A stretch of 64,000 nucleotides of DNA from G963708325 sp963708325. GTDB taxonomy: Bacteria; Actinomycetota; Thermoleophilia; Solirubrobacterales; 70-9. The position numbers were made by a program, and so were the translations under genes. The number at the start of each line of letters is the position of its first letter. The stretch's first letter is position 1. The notes below the pieces were generated by a model. The model had not been told where the DNA came from. It did no database searches and saw nothing but the letters and a program-made list of their open reading frames with translations. Where the stretch lies: the NCBI GenBank assembly GCA_963708325.1, contig OY970203.1:1488001-1552000 (forward strand). The letters run 5' to 3'. Below, piece by piece: positions 45,584 to 53,083 of this stretch.

Positions 45584-46522
45584 ATGCGACTCGAGGGCAT
45601 CCACCACATAACGGCGATCACCGGCGACGCCCCGCGAAACGTCGACTTCTACACCCGCGTGCTGGGGCTGCGCATGGTCAAGAAGACCGTCAATCAGGAC
45701 AACCCGACGATCTATCACCTCTTCTACGCCGACGAGAAGGGCAGCGCCGGCTCCGATCTGACGTTCTTCGAGTACCCCGGGGCGAGGCCGGGCCGGCCGG
45801 GGGCGGGGATGGTCCATCGGATCGTCTGGCGGGTGGCATCCGCCGACGCGCTCGACTTCTGGGCGCAGCGGTTGGCGGCCGAGGGCAGCGAGACGGACCG
45901 CGACGGCGATCGGCTGCGCTTTGCCGACCCGGAGGGGCTGGACCACGAGCTGACCGTGTCCACCGTCGCGGACGAGCCCCTGATCGCCGACCACCCCGAG
46001 GTCCCCGCCGATGTCGCCCTTCAGGGGTTCGACGCCGTGCGCGCCTACACGCTCAACCACGACGCCAGCAGCCACCTGCTCGAGTCGGGCATGGGGTTCG
46101 TGCCGGGCGACGCGGGTTGGGAGGCGCGCGGCGAGCGGCGCGGCGGCCTCTACGTCTTCGACGCCGCGCCCGGATCGCCCGGCGTGCAGGGCGGCGGCAC
46201 GGTCCACCACGTCGCCTGGGCGTCGCAGACCGACGAGCATGAGGCGTGGCGGGAGCACGTGATCGAAGCCGGTGCCACGCCGACTCCCGTGATCGACCGC
46301 TTCTGGTTCCGCTCGATCTACTTCCGCGAGCCCAGCGGCGTGCTCTTCGAGATCGCCACGCTCGGTCCCGGCTTCACTGCGGACGAGCCGCTCCAGCATC
46401 TCGGCGAGACGCTGTCGCTGCCGCCCGCGTACGAGCACATGCGCGAGCAGCTGGAGAGGACCCTGACTCCGCTGCCCGACACGCGCGCCTGGCGACGCGA
46501 GCAGGCGGCGTCGAAGCGGTAG
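45584..46522 (+). CDS. VOC-family ring-cleaving dioxygenase-like protein
   Basis: Protein of 312 residues with two vicinal-oxygen-chelate modules. Module one begins LEGIHHITAITGDA (first metal His) with FYTRVLGLRMVKKTVNQDN; module two has VHHVAWAS and the metal Glu in SGVLFEIAT. This layout matches the MhqO/MhqA group of hydroquinone-type extradiol dioxygenases and related glyoxalases. It is in the same neighbourhood as a GST and a TetR regulator, suggesting a quinone or electrophile response; the substrate is not proven. Confidence 0.85.
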   Translation: MRLEGIHHITAITGDAPRNVDFYTRVLGLRMVKKTVNQDNPTIYHLFYADEKGSAGSDLTFFEYPGARPGRPGAGMVHRIVWRVASADALDFWAQRLAAEGSETDRDGDRLRFADPEGLDHELTVSTVADEPLIADHPEVPADVALQGFDAVRAYTLNHDASSHLLESGMGFVPGDAGWEARGERRGGLYVFDAAPGSPGVQGGGTVHHVAWASQTDEHEAWREHVIEAGATPTPVIDRFWFRSIYFREPSGVLFEIATLGPGFTADEPLQHLGETLSLPPAYEHMREQLERTLTPLPDTRAWRREQAASKR

Positions 46523-46534
46523 CGCCGGCGCCCC

Positions 46535-46960
46535 CTAGGCGCCGGCGCCGTGCGGCGCCGGCAGCGGCGCGCGCGCCGACCAGAGGACGAACGCCACGAC
46601 GGCGAGCGCCGTGAGCGCGTCGGTGAACAGGGTGGCGTAGAAGAGCGCCGGGATGTCGGGCGAGCCGTAGGCGAAGTGGCCGAGCGTGGCGAGCCCGGTG
46701 ATCGAGTAGATCAGCAGGCAGGCCTGCGCCTCGCGGTAGCGGCGCTGGGCGTAGCGCCGGTAGCCGAGCAGGCCGATTGCGGTCAGGGTCGGCCAGGCGA
46801 TCGCGATCGCCACGCGTGTGACCGTGTCCATCGCCCCGTGCGGCCCGGGATAGTCCGCCACCGCGACGAAGTTGTGCGCGTAGTGGATCGCGGTCGAAGC
46901 GATCCCGGCCGCGAGGATCACCCGCAGCGCGAGCAGCCGCTGTCCCTGGTCGCCGCTCAC
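46535..46960 (-). CDS. Small four-helix membrane protein, function unknown
   Basis: Protein of about 141 residues from GTG 46960, 5 nt after the GST stop. Four hydrophobic helices are visible (about 8-28, 45-65, 75-95, 105-125). HYAHNFVAVADYPGP lies after helix 1 and LGHFAYGSPDIP between helices 3 and 4. The conserved His/Tyr residues hint at a cofactor or ion site, but I do not recognise a family. It is probably co-transcribed with the GST gene. Confidence 0.65.
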   Translation of the reverse strand: MSGDQGQRLLALRVILAAGIASTAIHYAHNFVAVADYPGPHGAMDTVTRVAIAIAWPTLTAIGLLGYRRYAQRRYREAQACLLIYSITGLATLGHFAYGSPDIPALFYATLFTDALTALAVVAFVLWSARAPLPAPHGAGA

Positions 46961-46965
46961 GACGG

Positions 46966-47757
46966 TCAGGCCGCCGTCGTCGCGGCGCGGCCGGCGCGGC
47001 CGCTCTGCGTCCGCGGATGACGATGGCGCCGGAACATCTCCTCCACCCAGCGGAATCCGGGCCGCTCGCTGAGCGGGGCCCGGAACCGCGCGTAGCCCTC
47101 CGGCAGCTCGTACTGGAGCGGGCCCTGCGGGGGGAGGACCAGCGGGTAGAACAGCGCCGCCGCGGTGAGGTCGGCGACCGTGAAGCGGTCTCCGACCAGG
47201 TACTCGTTCGAGCCGAGCTCGGTCTCCAGGCGATCGAGGGCGGCGAGCACCCGGTCGCGGGCCCTTTCCGCGCGCCTGTCGCTGCCCGCCCCGAAGCGAA
47301 GCGCGGTCAGCGCCCGCGTGAAGGCGCCGCTCATACGGGGGTAGCGCCCCATCCCTCCCGGCGCCGCCTCGGCGGCCAGCTCGTTGAAGCGGTCGCTGTC
47401 GCGCAGCTCGTGAAAGACGAAGCGGCGGATGTAGGGGCCGAGCTGCGTGTCGAAGTGGTCCTCCAGCTCGAGGGCGCGGCGCCGCTCCGTTTCGTCGGCG
47501 GGGTACAGTGGCGGCTCTGGCCGGCGCTGCTCGAGCGCCGCGACGATCGCGGTCGAGTCGCCGATCCGCCTGCCGTCCAGCTCGAGCACGGGGAAGGTGT
47601 AGCTGCGCCCGCGGGTGAGCCAGAGCGCCACGGCGATGTGGTAGCCGGGCATCGGGGTGCGTCCGTCGTAGGCGATCCCCTTGTAGTCGAGCGCCCAGCG
47701 CGCCTTCTCGCTGTAGTGCGAGATTTCGATGTGCCAGAGGGTGGGACGCGGGTGCAT
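46966..47757 (-). CDS. Glutathione S-transferase-like protein
   Basis: Protein of 263 residues with an N-terminal thioredoxin fold (LWHIEISHYSEKARWALDYKG, FPVLELDGRRIGDSTAI with the GSH-binding cis-Pro and Asp-Ser) and a helical C-terminal domain (VGDRFTVADLTAAALFYPL). The start has GAGGAGG 7 nt upstream. Most actinobacteria use mycothiol, so the true thiol cofactor may not be glutathione. It is divergent from a TetR gene with a palindromic operator between them. Confidence 0.87.
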   Translation of the reverse strand: MHPRPTLWHIEISHYSEKARWALDYKGIAYDGRTPMPGYHIAVALWLTRGRSYTFPVLELDGRRIGDSTAIVAALEQRRPEPPLYPADETERRRALELEDHFDTQLGPYIRRFVFHELRDSDRFNELAAEAAPGGMGRYPRMSGAFTRALTALRFGAGSDRRAERARDRVLAALDRLETELGSNEYLVGDRFTVADLTAAALFYPLVLPPQGPLQYELPEGYARFRAPLSERPGFRWVEEMFRRHRHPRTQSGRAGRAATTAA

Positions 47758-47778
47758 TCGGCTGCCTCCTCGCAGGAT

Positions 47779-47792
47779 ACTGACCGGTCAGT
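47779..47792. promoter_or_regulatory. Palindromic TetR-type operator
   Basis: ACTGACCGGTCAGT is a perfect 14-bp palindrome in the 53-bp gap between the divergent GST and TetR genes. It ends 3 bp before a TAAGAT -10-like element for the TetR gene (47796-47801) and overlaps the opposite TATCCT -10-like element for the GST gene, so binding would block both promoters. Confidence 0.75.
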
Positions 47793-47810
47793 CGGTAAGA
47801 TACCACGGCG

Positions 47811-48458
47811 ATGGCAAACGCGACGAGGAACCACGAGCGCGTCGATCGGCGCACCTCTGCCGCCCGCGCCGAGCGGCGCGATGCCCGCGCGGCGCTGTTG
47901 GGAGCCGCCGCGGAGGTGTTCGCCGAGCGCGGCTTTCGCGACGCGTCGATCGACGAGGTCGCCGAGCGGGCCGGCTATTCAAAGGGTGCGGTCTACTGGC
48001 ACTTCGACGGCAAGGACGACCTCTTCGCCGCCCTGCTCGAGGAGCGCGTCGACGCCCCGATGCGGGAGATGATCGACCTGCTGCAGTCGGCCCCCCCGGA
48101 GCAGGACATGGGCCCCGAGGCCAGCCGCCGCTTCGTGGAGCTTCTGCGAAGCGAGCGCGAGCTGCTGCTGCTCAACAACGAGTACTGGTCGCGGGCCGTC
48201 CGCGATCCCGAGCTGGGCGCCCGCTATGCCGAGCGCCAGGCGAGGCTGCGCTCGGCGCTGGCCCGCGCCCTGGCGACGCGGGTCAGCAACCTGGGAGCGG
48301 CGGCCGACGCGGAGGTGACCGAGCGGATCGCGACGGCGATCATGGGCCTGGCGTCCGGGCTCGCCCAGGAGAGGCTCGTCGACCCCGAGGCCGTCCCCGA
48401 CGAGCTCCTGGGCGAGATCATCGTGCTGATCTACAAGGGCGTCACGGCGGGAACGTGA
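47811..48458 (+). CDS. TetR-family transcriptional regulator
   Basis: Regulator of 215 residues. The N-terminal helix-turn-helix (about 28-72) reads LLGAAAEVFAERGFRDASID, EVAERAGYSKGAVYWHF. The C-terminal ligand domain is typical in length but unspecific. It starts ATG 9 nt after TAAGAT, so the mRNA may be leaderless. Autoregulation and control of the divergent GST unit through the 47779-47792 palindrome are inferred. Its 3' end overlaps the convergent ceramidase-like gene by 17 bp. Confidence 0.92.
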   Translation: MANATRNHERVDRRTSAARAERRDARAALLGAAAEVFAERGFRDASIDEVAERAGYSKGAVYWHFDGKDDLFAALLEERVDAPMREMIDLLQSAPPEQDMGPEASRRFVELLRSERELLLLNNEYWSRAVRDPELGARYAERQARLRSALARALATRVSNLGAAADAEVTERIATAIMGLASGLAQERLVDPEAVPDELLGEIIVLIYKGVTAGT

Positions 48459-50997
48459 CCCGCTCGCAGCCCACCGTGGTGTCGGAGGGGTCGACGCGGG
48501 CGACGTCGTGGCGGGCGCCGCAGTCGACCGCCTCCGCGATCCCGTCGATCGCGTTGACGATGTCCTCGCCGCCGCCGGCGTAGAAGGTGTCCCTGCCGTC
48601 GCCGCCGACGAGGCGGTCGGGGCCGAGTCGGCCGTAGAGCGTGTCGGGTCCCCCGTCGCCGTAGAGCTTGTCGGCGCCGCCCATCCCCGAGACCCGGTCG
48701 GCGCCGGAGCCGCCGTGGGCGCGGTCATCCTCCGAGCCGCCGTAGATGCAGTCGTCGCCGCCCCCGCCGGACAGGAAGTCGGCGCCGGCGAAGCCGACGA
48801 TCAGCTCGCTGCGATCGGTGCCGGTCAGCGTGTTGTCGCCCCCGTCCCCCTGGATCTGGGACAGGCAGGGCGCGGGCGGGCTCGCGGGACCGAGCGCCCC
48901 GGGGACGCTCAGCGCCGGGTACACGTTCACGAAGTAGCGCTTCTCGACGCCGCCGCCCGGCGCCGCGACCAGCATGCCGCGCGTCGTCAGATCCGGTCCC
49001 TGCGGCTGGTCGGCGCCGTCGAAATCCATGAAGTCGCCGTTGGCGTCCACCGGCCGGCTTCCGAACGAGCCGACGCTGTCCAGCGCCACGAGTGTGCCGC
49101 TGTCGACCTGGCCGGGCTGCGCGTCGAGGCTCGTCTGGCCCGGGGCGGCGAGCCAGATCGCGACCGCGTCGGCGGGGAAATGCCCGGGTGCCCCATGGTC
49201 GGCGGGCGTCGAGTAGGCGTCGGTCAGCGACCCGTCGGCCTTCACGTAGCGCCCGAGCCGGATCTCGGCGGTGGGGTCGGGGTTCTGGTCGAGCAGGTCC
49301 GTGAGCTTCTCGGCGACCGCGTTCGACGCCGTCGGTCCGAGCGACTCGTCCTCGAGCCCGTGATGGTGGTCGCGCGGATCGGTCGTGCAGTCGGCGGACG
49401 TGTAGGTGGGCGCCTCGTACAGATACGACCAGGCCGGCTTCTCGTAGCCGATCAGGTCGTCGCCCAGCCCCACCTGGAAGCGGTAGCGGGCGCGGGCGTG
49501 CCAGGTGGGGACCGGCGGGTTGTCGCGGGCCGGGCAGCTCGCGTCCTCGATCCCCCAGGGGCCGCCGAGCATCAGCCCCGGGAAGGCCTCGCCCGGATTG
49601 ACGATGAACTGGAGGTCCGGCCCGACGTCGAGCACGGCGACCGACGTCTTCACCGAGTCTCCGACTCTCCCGCTCGGCTGGCAGTCCGTGTAGGCCTGGC
49701 GCTCGCCGAATATCCCGGCCGCGGCCGCGCCGCGGAAAAGGTTGTTCTCCAGCGGCACGCAGAACTCCGTGCGCGCCCCGCCGACAGTCCCCACCGGAAC
49801 GGGCTTGGCGTCCGGTAGCCCGGCGGCGACGGCGTCGGCGAGGGCGTTTCCGGTCGCCTCCACCTGCGCGTAGCAGCCGTTGTCGCCGCTGAAGCAGGGC
49901 GGCCCGGGGATCGCCGGGTCCGTGATCGGGTCCTCCATCGAGCCGATGTCGGCGGCCAGGAACATCGCCATCCCGCCGCCGACGTCCTGCTCGAGGCGGT
50001 TGTGGAAGTAGCCCGGCCAGTCCGCGCTGAACGAGTGGGAGACGTCGAACGTGTCGGACTGGCCGATGTCCTGGTTGTGGTCGGCGAGGTTCATCATCGT
50101 GAAGATCGGGCCGCCGTTCGCGTCGCGCGCCTGCAGCACGCGCACCTTGGGGTCGGTGGCGGCCGCGTCGCCCGCGTCGGTGGTCGTCGGGAAGCGGTTC
50201 GGGATCTCCTGTCGCAGCCCGTCGGGCACCGGGAACTCGGCCTCGCGCAGCGACGCGGCGCCGCGGTTGTCGCAGGCCTGCACCGCTGCGTCCGCCATGC
50301 GGCCGTCGAGCCAGTGCATGTAGTAGTCGTCGATCCCGGAGTGCAGGCCGAAGCTGCCGGTCGGGTCCTCGGGAGCGCCGTAGAGGCCGACCGTGTCGGG
50401 CGAGCTCTCGTTGTGGTTGGAGCTGACCACCATCTCGTCGATGTGGCCGCAGCTCTGGTCGTGCGGCGACTGGGCGGCGAGGCTCTGCGCCTCGGTGCGC
50501 GCCTCGCGCGTGTAGTTCTCGAAGATCCCCTGCGCGACCACCGAGACGAGCGCCACCGTCTTGGAGCCGTCCGAGAACGCCACCGCGCGCGCGTCTATGC
50601 GGTCGTGCACGGCCTGCGCCAGGTGGTTGGTGCCGCCGGAGAGGTAGATCCCGTCCCAGCGGCCGTTGTGGTTGTAGTCGCAGTACTGGTCCCCTGTCGT
50701 GCTGGGGTCCTGCGGGTCGGCGTAGTTGAACTCGCCGGAGCCGTCGACGTCCTGGTAGGGCTCCTCGAAGCGCCACAGGCGCGGGCCGCCGTAGACGCTG
50801 CGCGGGCAGACCGTCTGGCGCGCCGGATCGGTCTCCGGGAAGTCCTGGAGGTCTTGGGCGGCGTCGAACGCCGGCGGCGTCGTGTCGACCTTCGCCGCGC
50901 CGATGCTCCAGGGCGTCGCCTCGGCGCCGGCCGAAGGGGCGGTCGCCCCGGCCAGCACGGCCGCGGCCGCCATCGCGATCCCCAACCCTCGGCGCAT
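48442..50997 (-). CDS. Secreted ceramidase-like protein with RTX calcium-binding repeats
   Basis: Secreted protein of 851 residues. A signal peptide (about 1-25, ending SAGAEA) is followed by a large domain resembling the neutral/alkaline non-lysosomal ceramidase N-terminal fold: WSIGAAKVDTTPP, VVSSNHNESSPDT, FIVNPGEAFPGLMLGG. The last 110 residues are RTX-type nonapeptide repeats (GGxGxDxLxG pattern: GADFLSGGGGDDCIYGG, GGADKLYGDGGPDTLYG). A calcium-stabilised extracellular hydrolase is inferred; ceramidase activity itself is not shown by a catalytic motif I could confirm. Confidence 0.82.
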   Translation of the reverse strand: MRRGLGIAMAAAAVLAGATAPSAGAEATPWSIGAAKVDTTPPAFDAAQDLQDFPETDPARQTVCPRSVYGGPRLWRFEEPYQDVDGSGEFNYADPQDPSTTGDQYCDYNHNGRWDGIYLSGGTNHLAQAVHDRIDARAVAFSDGSKTVALVSVVAQGIFENYTREARTEAQSLAAQSPHDQSCGHIDEMVVSSNHNESSPDTVGLYGAPEDPTGSFGLHSGIDDYYMHWLDGRMADAAVQACDNRGAASLREAEFPVPDGLRQEIPNRFPTTTDAGDAAATDPKVRVLQARDANGGPIFTMMNLADHNQDIGQSDTFDVSHSFSADWPGYFHNRLEQDVGGGMAMFLAADIGSMEDPITDPAIPGPPCFSGDNGCYAQVEATGNALADAVAAGLPDAKPVPVGTVGGARTEFCVPLENNLFRGAAAAGIFGERQAYTDCQPSGRVGDSVKTSVAVLDVGPDLQFIVNPGEAFPGLMLGGPWGIEDASCPARDNPPVPTWHARARYRFQVGLGDDLIGYEKPAWSYLYEAPTYTSADCTTDPRDHHHGLEDESLGPTASNAVAEKLTDLLDQNPDPTAEIRLGRYVKADGSLTDAYSTPADHGAPGHFPADAVAIWLAAPGQTSLDAQPGQVDSGTLVALDSVGSFGSRPVDANGDFMDFDGADQPQGPDLTTRGMLVAAPGGGVEKRYFVNVYPALSVPGALGPASPPAPCLSQIQGDGGDNTLTGTDRSELIVGFAGADFLSGGGGDDCIYGGSEDDRAHGGSGADRVSGMGGADKLYGDGGPDTLYGRLGPDRLVGGDGRDTFYAGGGEDIVNAIDGIAEAVDCGARHDVARVDPSDTTVGCERVTFPP

Positions 50998-51134
50998 CCC
51001 GCCGCTCAGCTTATCCGGGGGCCCGCGGCGCGGCGCCGCTTGCGCGACCCGCGGGCGGGTTCGCCCGCTGGCTACCGTAGGTGGCCCACAACCGGAAAGC
51101 TGACGTCGTCAAGGCGGCGCGGAAAGGAGACACG

Positions 51135-51512
51135 ATGGGACAGCCGGTGGTCCACTTCGAGGTGATCGGCAAGGACGGGGACAGGTTGCAGAGCTATTAC
51201 TCGGAGCTGTTCGGCTGGGAGATCGACTCCGACAACCCGATGGGCTACGGAATCGTGCAGCGAGAGGGAAACGTCAGCCCCGAGGGCGTGGGAATCGGCG
51301 GCGGCATCGCCGCCGGGCCGGAGGGCTACGACGGACACGTCACCTTCTACATCGGCGTTTCCGACGTCGAGGCCGCGCTCGCAAAAGCGGAGAGCCTCGG
51401 CGGCACCCGCGTGATGGGACCCGACAAGGTGATGGAGCAGGTGGTGATCGGCCAGTTCACCGACCCCGAGGGGCATCTGGTCGGCGTGGTCGGCACCGGC
51501 GATCAGGACTGA
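51135..51512 (+). CDS. VOC-family (glyoxalase-like) protein
   Basis: Single-module VOC protein of 125 residues; ATG 51135 has AAAGGAGA upstream. It begins VVHFEVIGKDGDRLQSYY with FGWEIDSD, and ends IGQFTDPEGHLVGVVG. The metal-ligand pattern (His near the start, Glu/Asp near the end) is as in small glyoxalase/bleomycin-resistance relatives. Substrate unknown. A strong hairpin follows the stop. Confidence 0.85.
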   Translation: MGQPVVHFEVIGKDGDRLQSYYSELFGWEIDSDNPMGYGIVQREGNVSPEGVGIGGGIAAGPEGYDGHVTFYIGVSDVEAALAKAESLGGTRVMGPDKVMEQVVIGQFTDPEGHLVGVVGTGDQD

Positions 51513-51532
51513 GGCCGCAAGGCCGCGCGCGA

Positions 51533-51557
51533 GGGCCCCGCATGGCGCGGGGCCCTT
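51533..51557 (+). terminator. Rho-independent-like terminator after the VOC gene
   Basis: GGGCCCCGC (51533-51541) pairs perfectly with GCGGGGCCC (51547-51555) around a 5-nt loop, followed by TTCGTCGTTT. It lies 21 bp after the VOC stop. Confidence 0.7.
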
Positions 51558-51668
51558 CGTCGTTTCGGTACGCGGCTCCGCTAGCCGTCGTCGGCATGGC
51601 GGCGACCCCGCTTGGCCTCAGCCTGCTCCGAGCGCAGCTTCGGCTCCGGCGCAGTTAGGCTGCGCTAC

Positions 51669-52094
51669 ATGAACGTTCGCTTCATCGCGAGCGTGGCGGT
51701 TGTCGCCGCCGACCCGCCGCAGAGCCGCAAGCTGTTCATTGATGCCCTCGGCCTCCCGTTGGAAGGCGAAGGGGATGGCTACTACTCCAGCGGGAGCATC
51801 CCCGGCAGCAAACACTTCGGCGTGTGGCCGCTCTCGCAGGCCGCAGAGGCGTGCTTCGGCACACCGGAGTGGCCCCGCGACCGGGTGGTCCCCCAGGCAT
51901 CAATCGAGTTCGAGGTGGAGGAGGTGGAGGCTGTCGCAGCGGCAGGCGGCGAGCTTGAGGATGCCGGCTTTGAGCTATTGCACCCGGCCCGCACAGAGCC
52001 ATGGGGGCAGACGGTGACCAGGTTTCTGACGGAGGATGGCTTGATCGTCGGCATCTCCTACGTTCCCTCGTTTCACGGCGAAGAGCCTGCCTGA
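51669..52094 (+). CDS. VOC-family (glyoxalase-like) protein
   Basis: VOC-fold protein of 141 residues: RFIASVAVVAADPPQSRKLF, DALGLPLEGEGDGYY, SIEFEVEEVEAVAAAGGEL and FLTEDGLIVGISYVP. No clear Shine-Dalgarno; TAGGCT ends 8 nt before the ATG, suggesting a leaderless transcript. It begins the part of the window where G+C visibly falls. Not closely similar to the preceding VOC protein. Substrate unknown. Confidence 0.8.
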   Translation: MNVRFIASVAVVAADPPQSRKLFIDALGLPLEGEGDGYYSSGSIPGSKHFGVWPLSQAAEACFGTPEWPRDRVVPQASIEFEVEEVEAVAAAGGELEDAGFELLHPARTEPWGQTVTRFLTEDGLIVGISYVPSFHGEEPA

Positions 52095-52123
52095 GTGCCA
52101 GGGCCACGCCCTGACGGCGGTTG

Positions 52124-52912
52124 CTAGCCGAGCCACTGGTTCGGATTCACACGCACGGGGAACTTCGAGAAGTCGCCTGAGTCGCGAACCTCCTCCGCCG
52201 CATCAACCATCGCGGCCACCGCTACCCCCAGGAACTGGGAGCCGACGCTGATCCGCTGCGCCCCGGCCTCGAAGATCTCGCCGGCCGAAAGGCCCGACCG
52301 CGCGAGCACGTTGACCGGCTTGGAGACCGCACCGCAGATCGCCCTGATCTGTTCGATCTCCGCGATGACGGGCGCGTACAGGACGTCCGCGCCGGCGTTC
52401 TCGTAGGCCTGGAGCCGGGCGATCGTGTCGTCGAGGTCGGGGTTGCCGCGGAAGAAGTTCTCGGCGCGCCCGGTGACAATGAAGGGAAAGTCGAGCGCGT
52501 CGGCCGCCTCGCGCGCCGCGGAGATCCGCTCCGCCGCCTGCTCGGTCCCGTAGAGCGATTCCTCGCGGTCCCAGTCCTCGATCGAGCCGCCGACGGCGCC
52601 CGCCTCGGCGACGGCCGTGATCGCCCGGGCGACGTCCTCGGGCTCATGCCCGTAGCCGTTCTCGAGGTCCACCGAGACCGGGAGGTCGGTCGCCGCTGCG
52701 ATTGCGCGGACGTGCTCGGTGACCTCGTCCAGCCCCACCTCGCCATCCAGCTTCCCGAGGGTGAACGCCATGCCACCGCTGGTCGTGGCGAGCGCCTTGA
52801 AACCGAGCGACGCAAGCACCTTCGCCGAGCCCCGGTCCCAGGGGTTGGGGATCACGAATGGCTCGCCCTCGTGCAGGGCGCGGAACGTCTCGGCGCGCTC
52901 CTTCTGGCCCAC
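52124..52912 (-). CDS. Isocitrate lyase/PEP mutase family protein
   Basis: TIM-barrel protein of 262 residues of the isocitrate lyase/phosphoenolpyruvate mutase superfamily. Motifs: FVIPNPWDRGSAKVL, TTSGGMAFTLG, VSVDLENGYG (metal-binding Asp), GGSIEDWD, and FIVTGRAENFFRG. These short members act as carboxyvinyl-phosphonate or oxaloacetate-type lyases; the KKCGH loop of true isocitrate lyase is absent, so activity is open. Convergent with the VOC gene. Confidence 0.87.
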   Translation of the reverse strand: MGQKERAETFRALHEGEPFVIPNPWDRGSAKVLASLGFKALATTSGGMAFTLGKLDGEVGLDEVTEHVRAIAAATDLPVSVDLENGYGHEPEDVARAITAVAEAGAVGGSIEDWDREESLYGTEQAAERISAAREAADALDFPFIVTGRAENFFRGNPDLDDTIARLQAYENAGADVLYAPVIAEIEQIRAICGAVSKPVNVLARSGLSAGEIFEAGAQRISVGSQFLGVAVAAMVDAAEEVRDSGDFSKFPVRVNPNQWLG

Positions 52913-53083
52913 CGAGCGAGCCTACCGAAAGGGCCGAGCGGGACGATCCCGGCGGGTGATGCGGGCGTCGCAAGCAACCAAGCTTGAGATGGAGTTAGCC
53001 GGACGGTTTTCGAACCCTGCGTTCGTGCGTGTCCTGCGCTCACTCCTAGCTTGACAGGCAGGCGACCTCCGACGCAAGCGATC

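Noticed and set aside
48610..48800. Tandem DNA repeat array
   Set aside because: The repetitive look comes from degenerate RTX nonapeptide codons within the coding sequence, not from an independent DNA repeat or CRISPR.
52985..53055. TTTTCGAACCC stretch and a 21-codon frame (MELAGRFSNPAF...) as a tRNA 3' end or integration site at the island edge
   Set aside because: On neither strand do the flanks form a 5-bp T-stem or a 7-bp acceptor stem, and no second copy of the sequence was found at the other side of the island. The short frame has a vaguely familiar sequence but is too short to assign.
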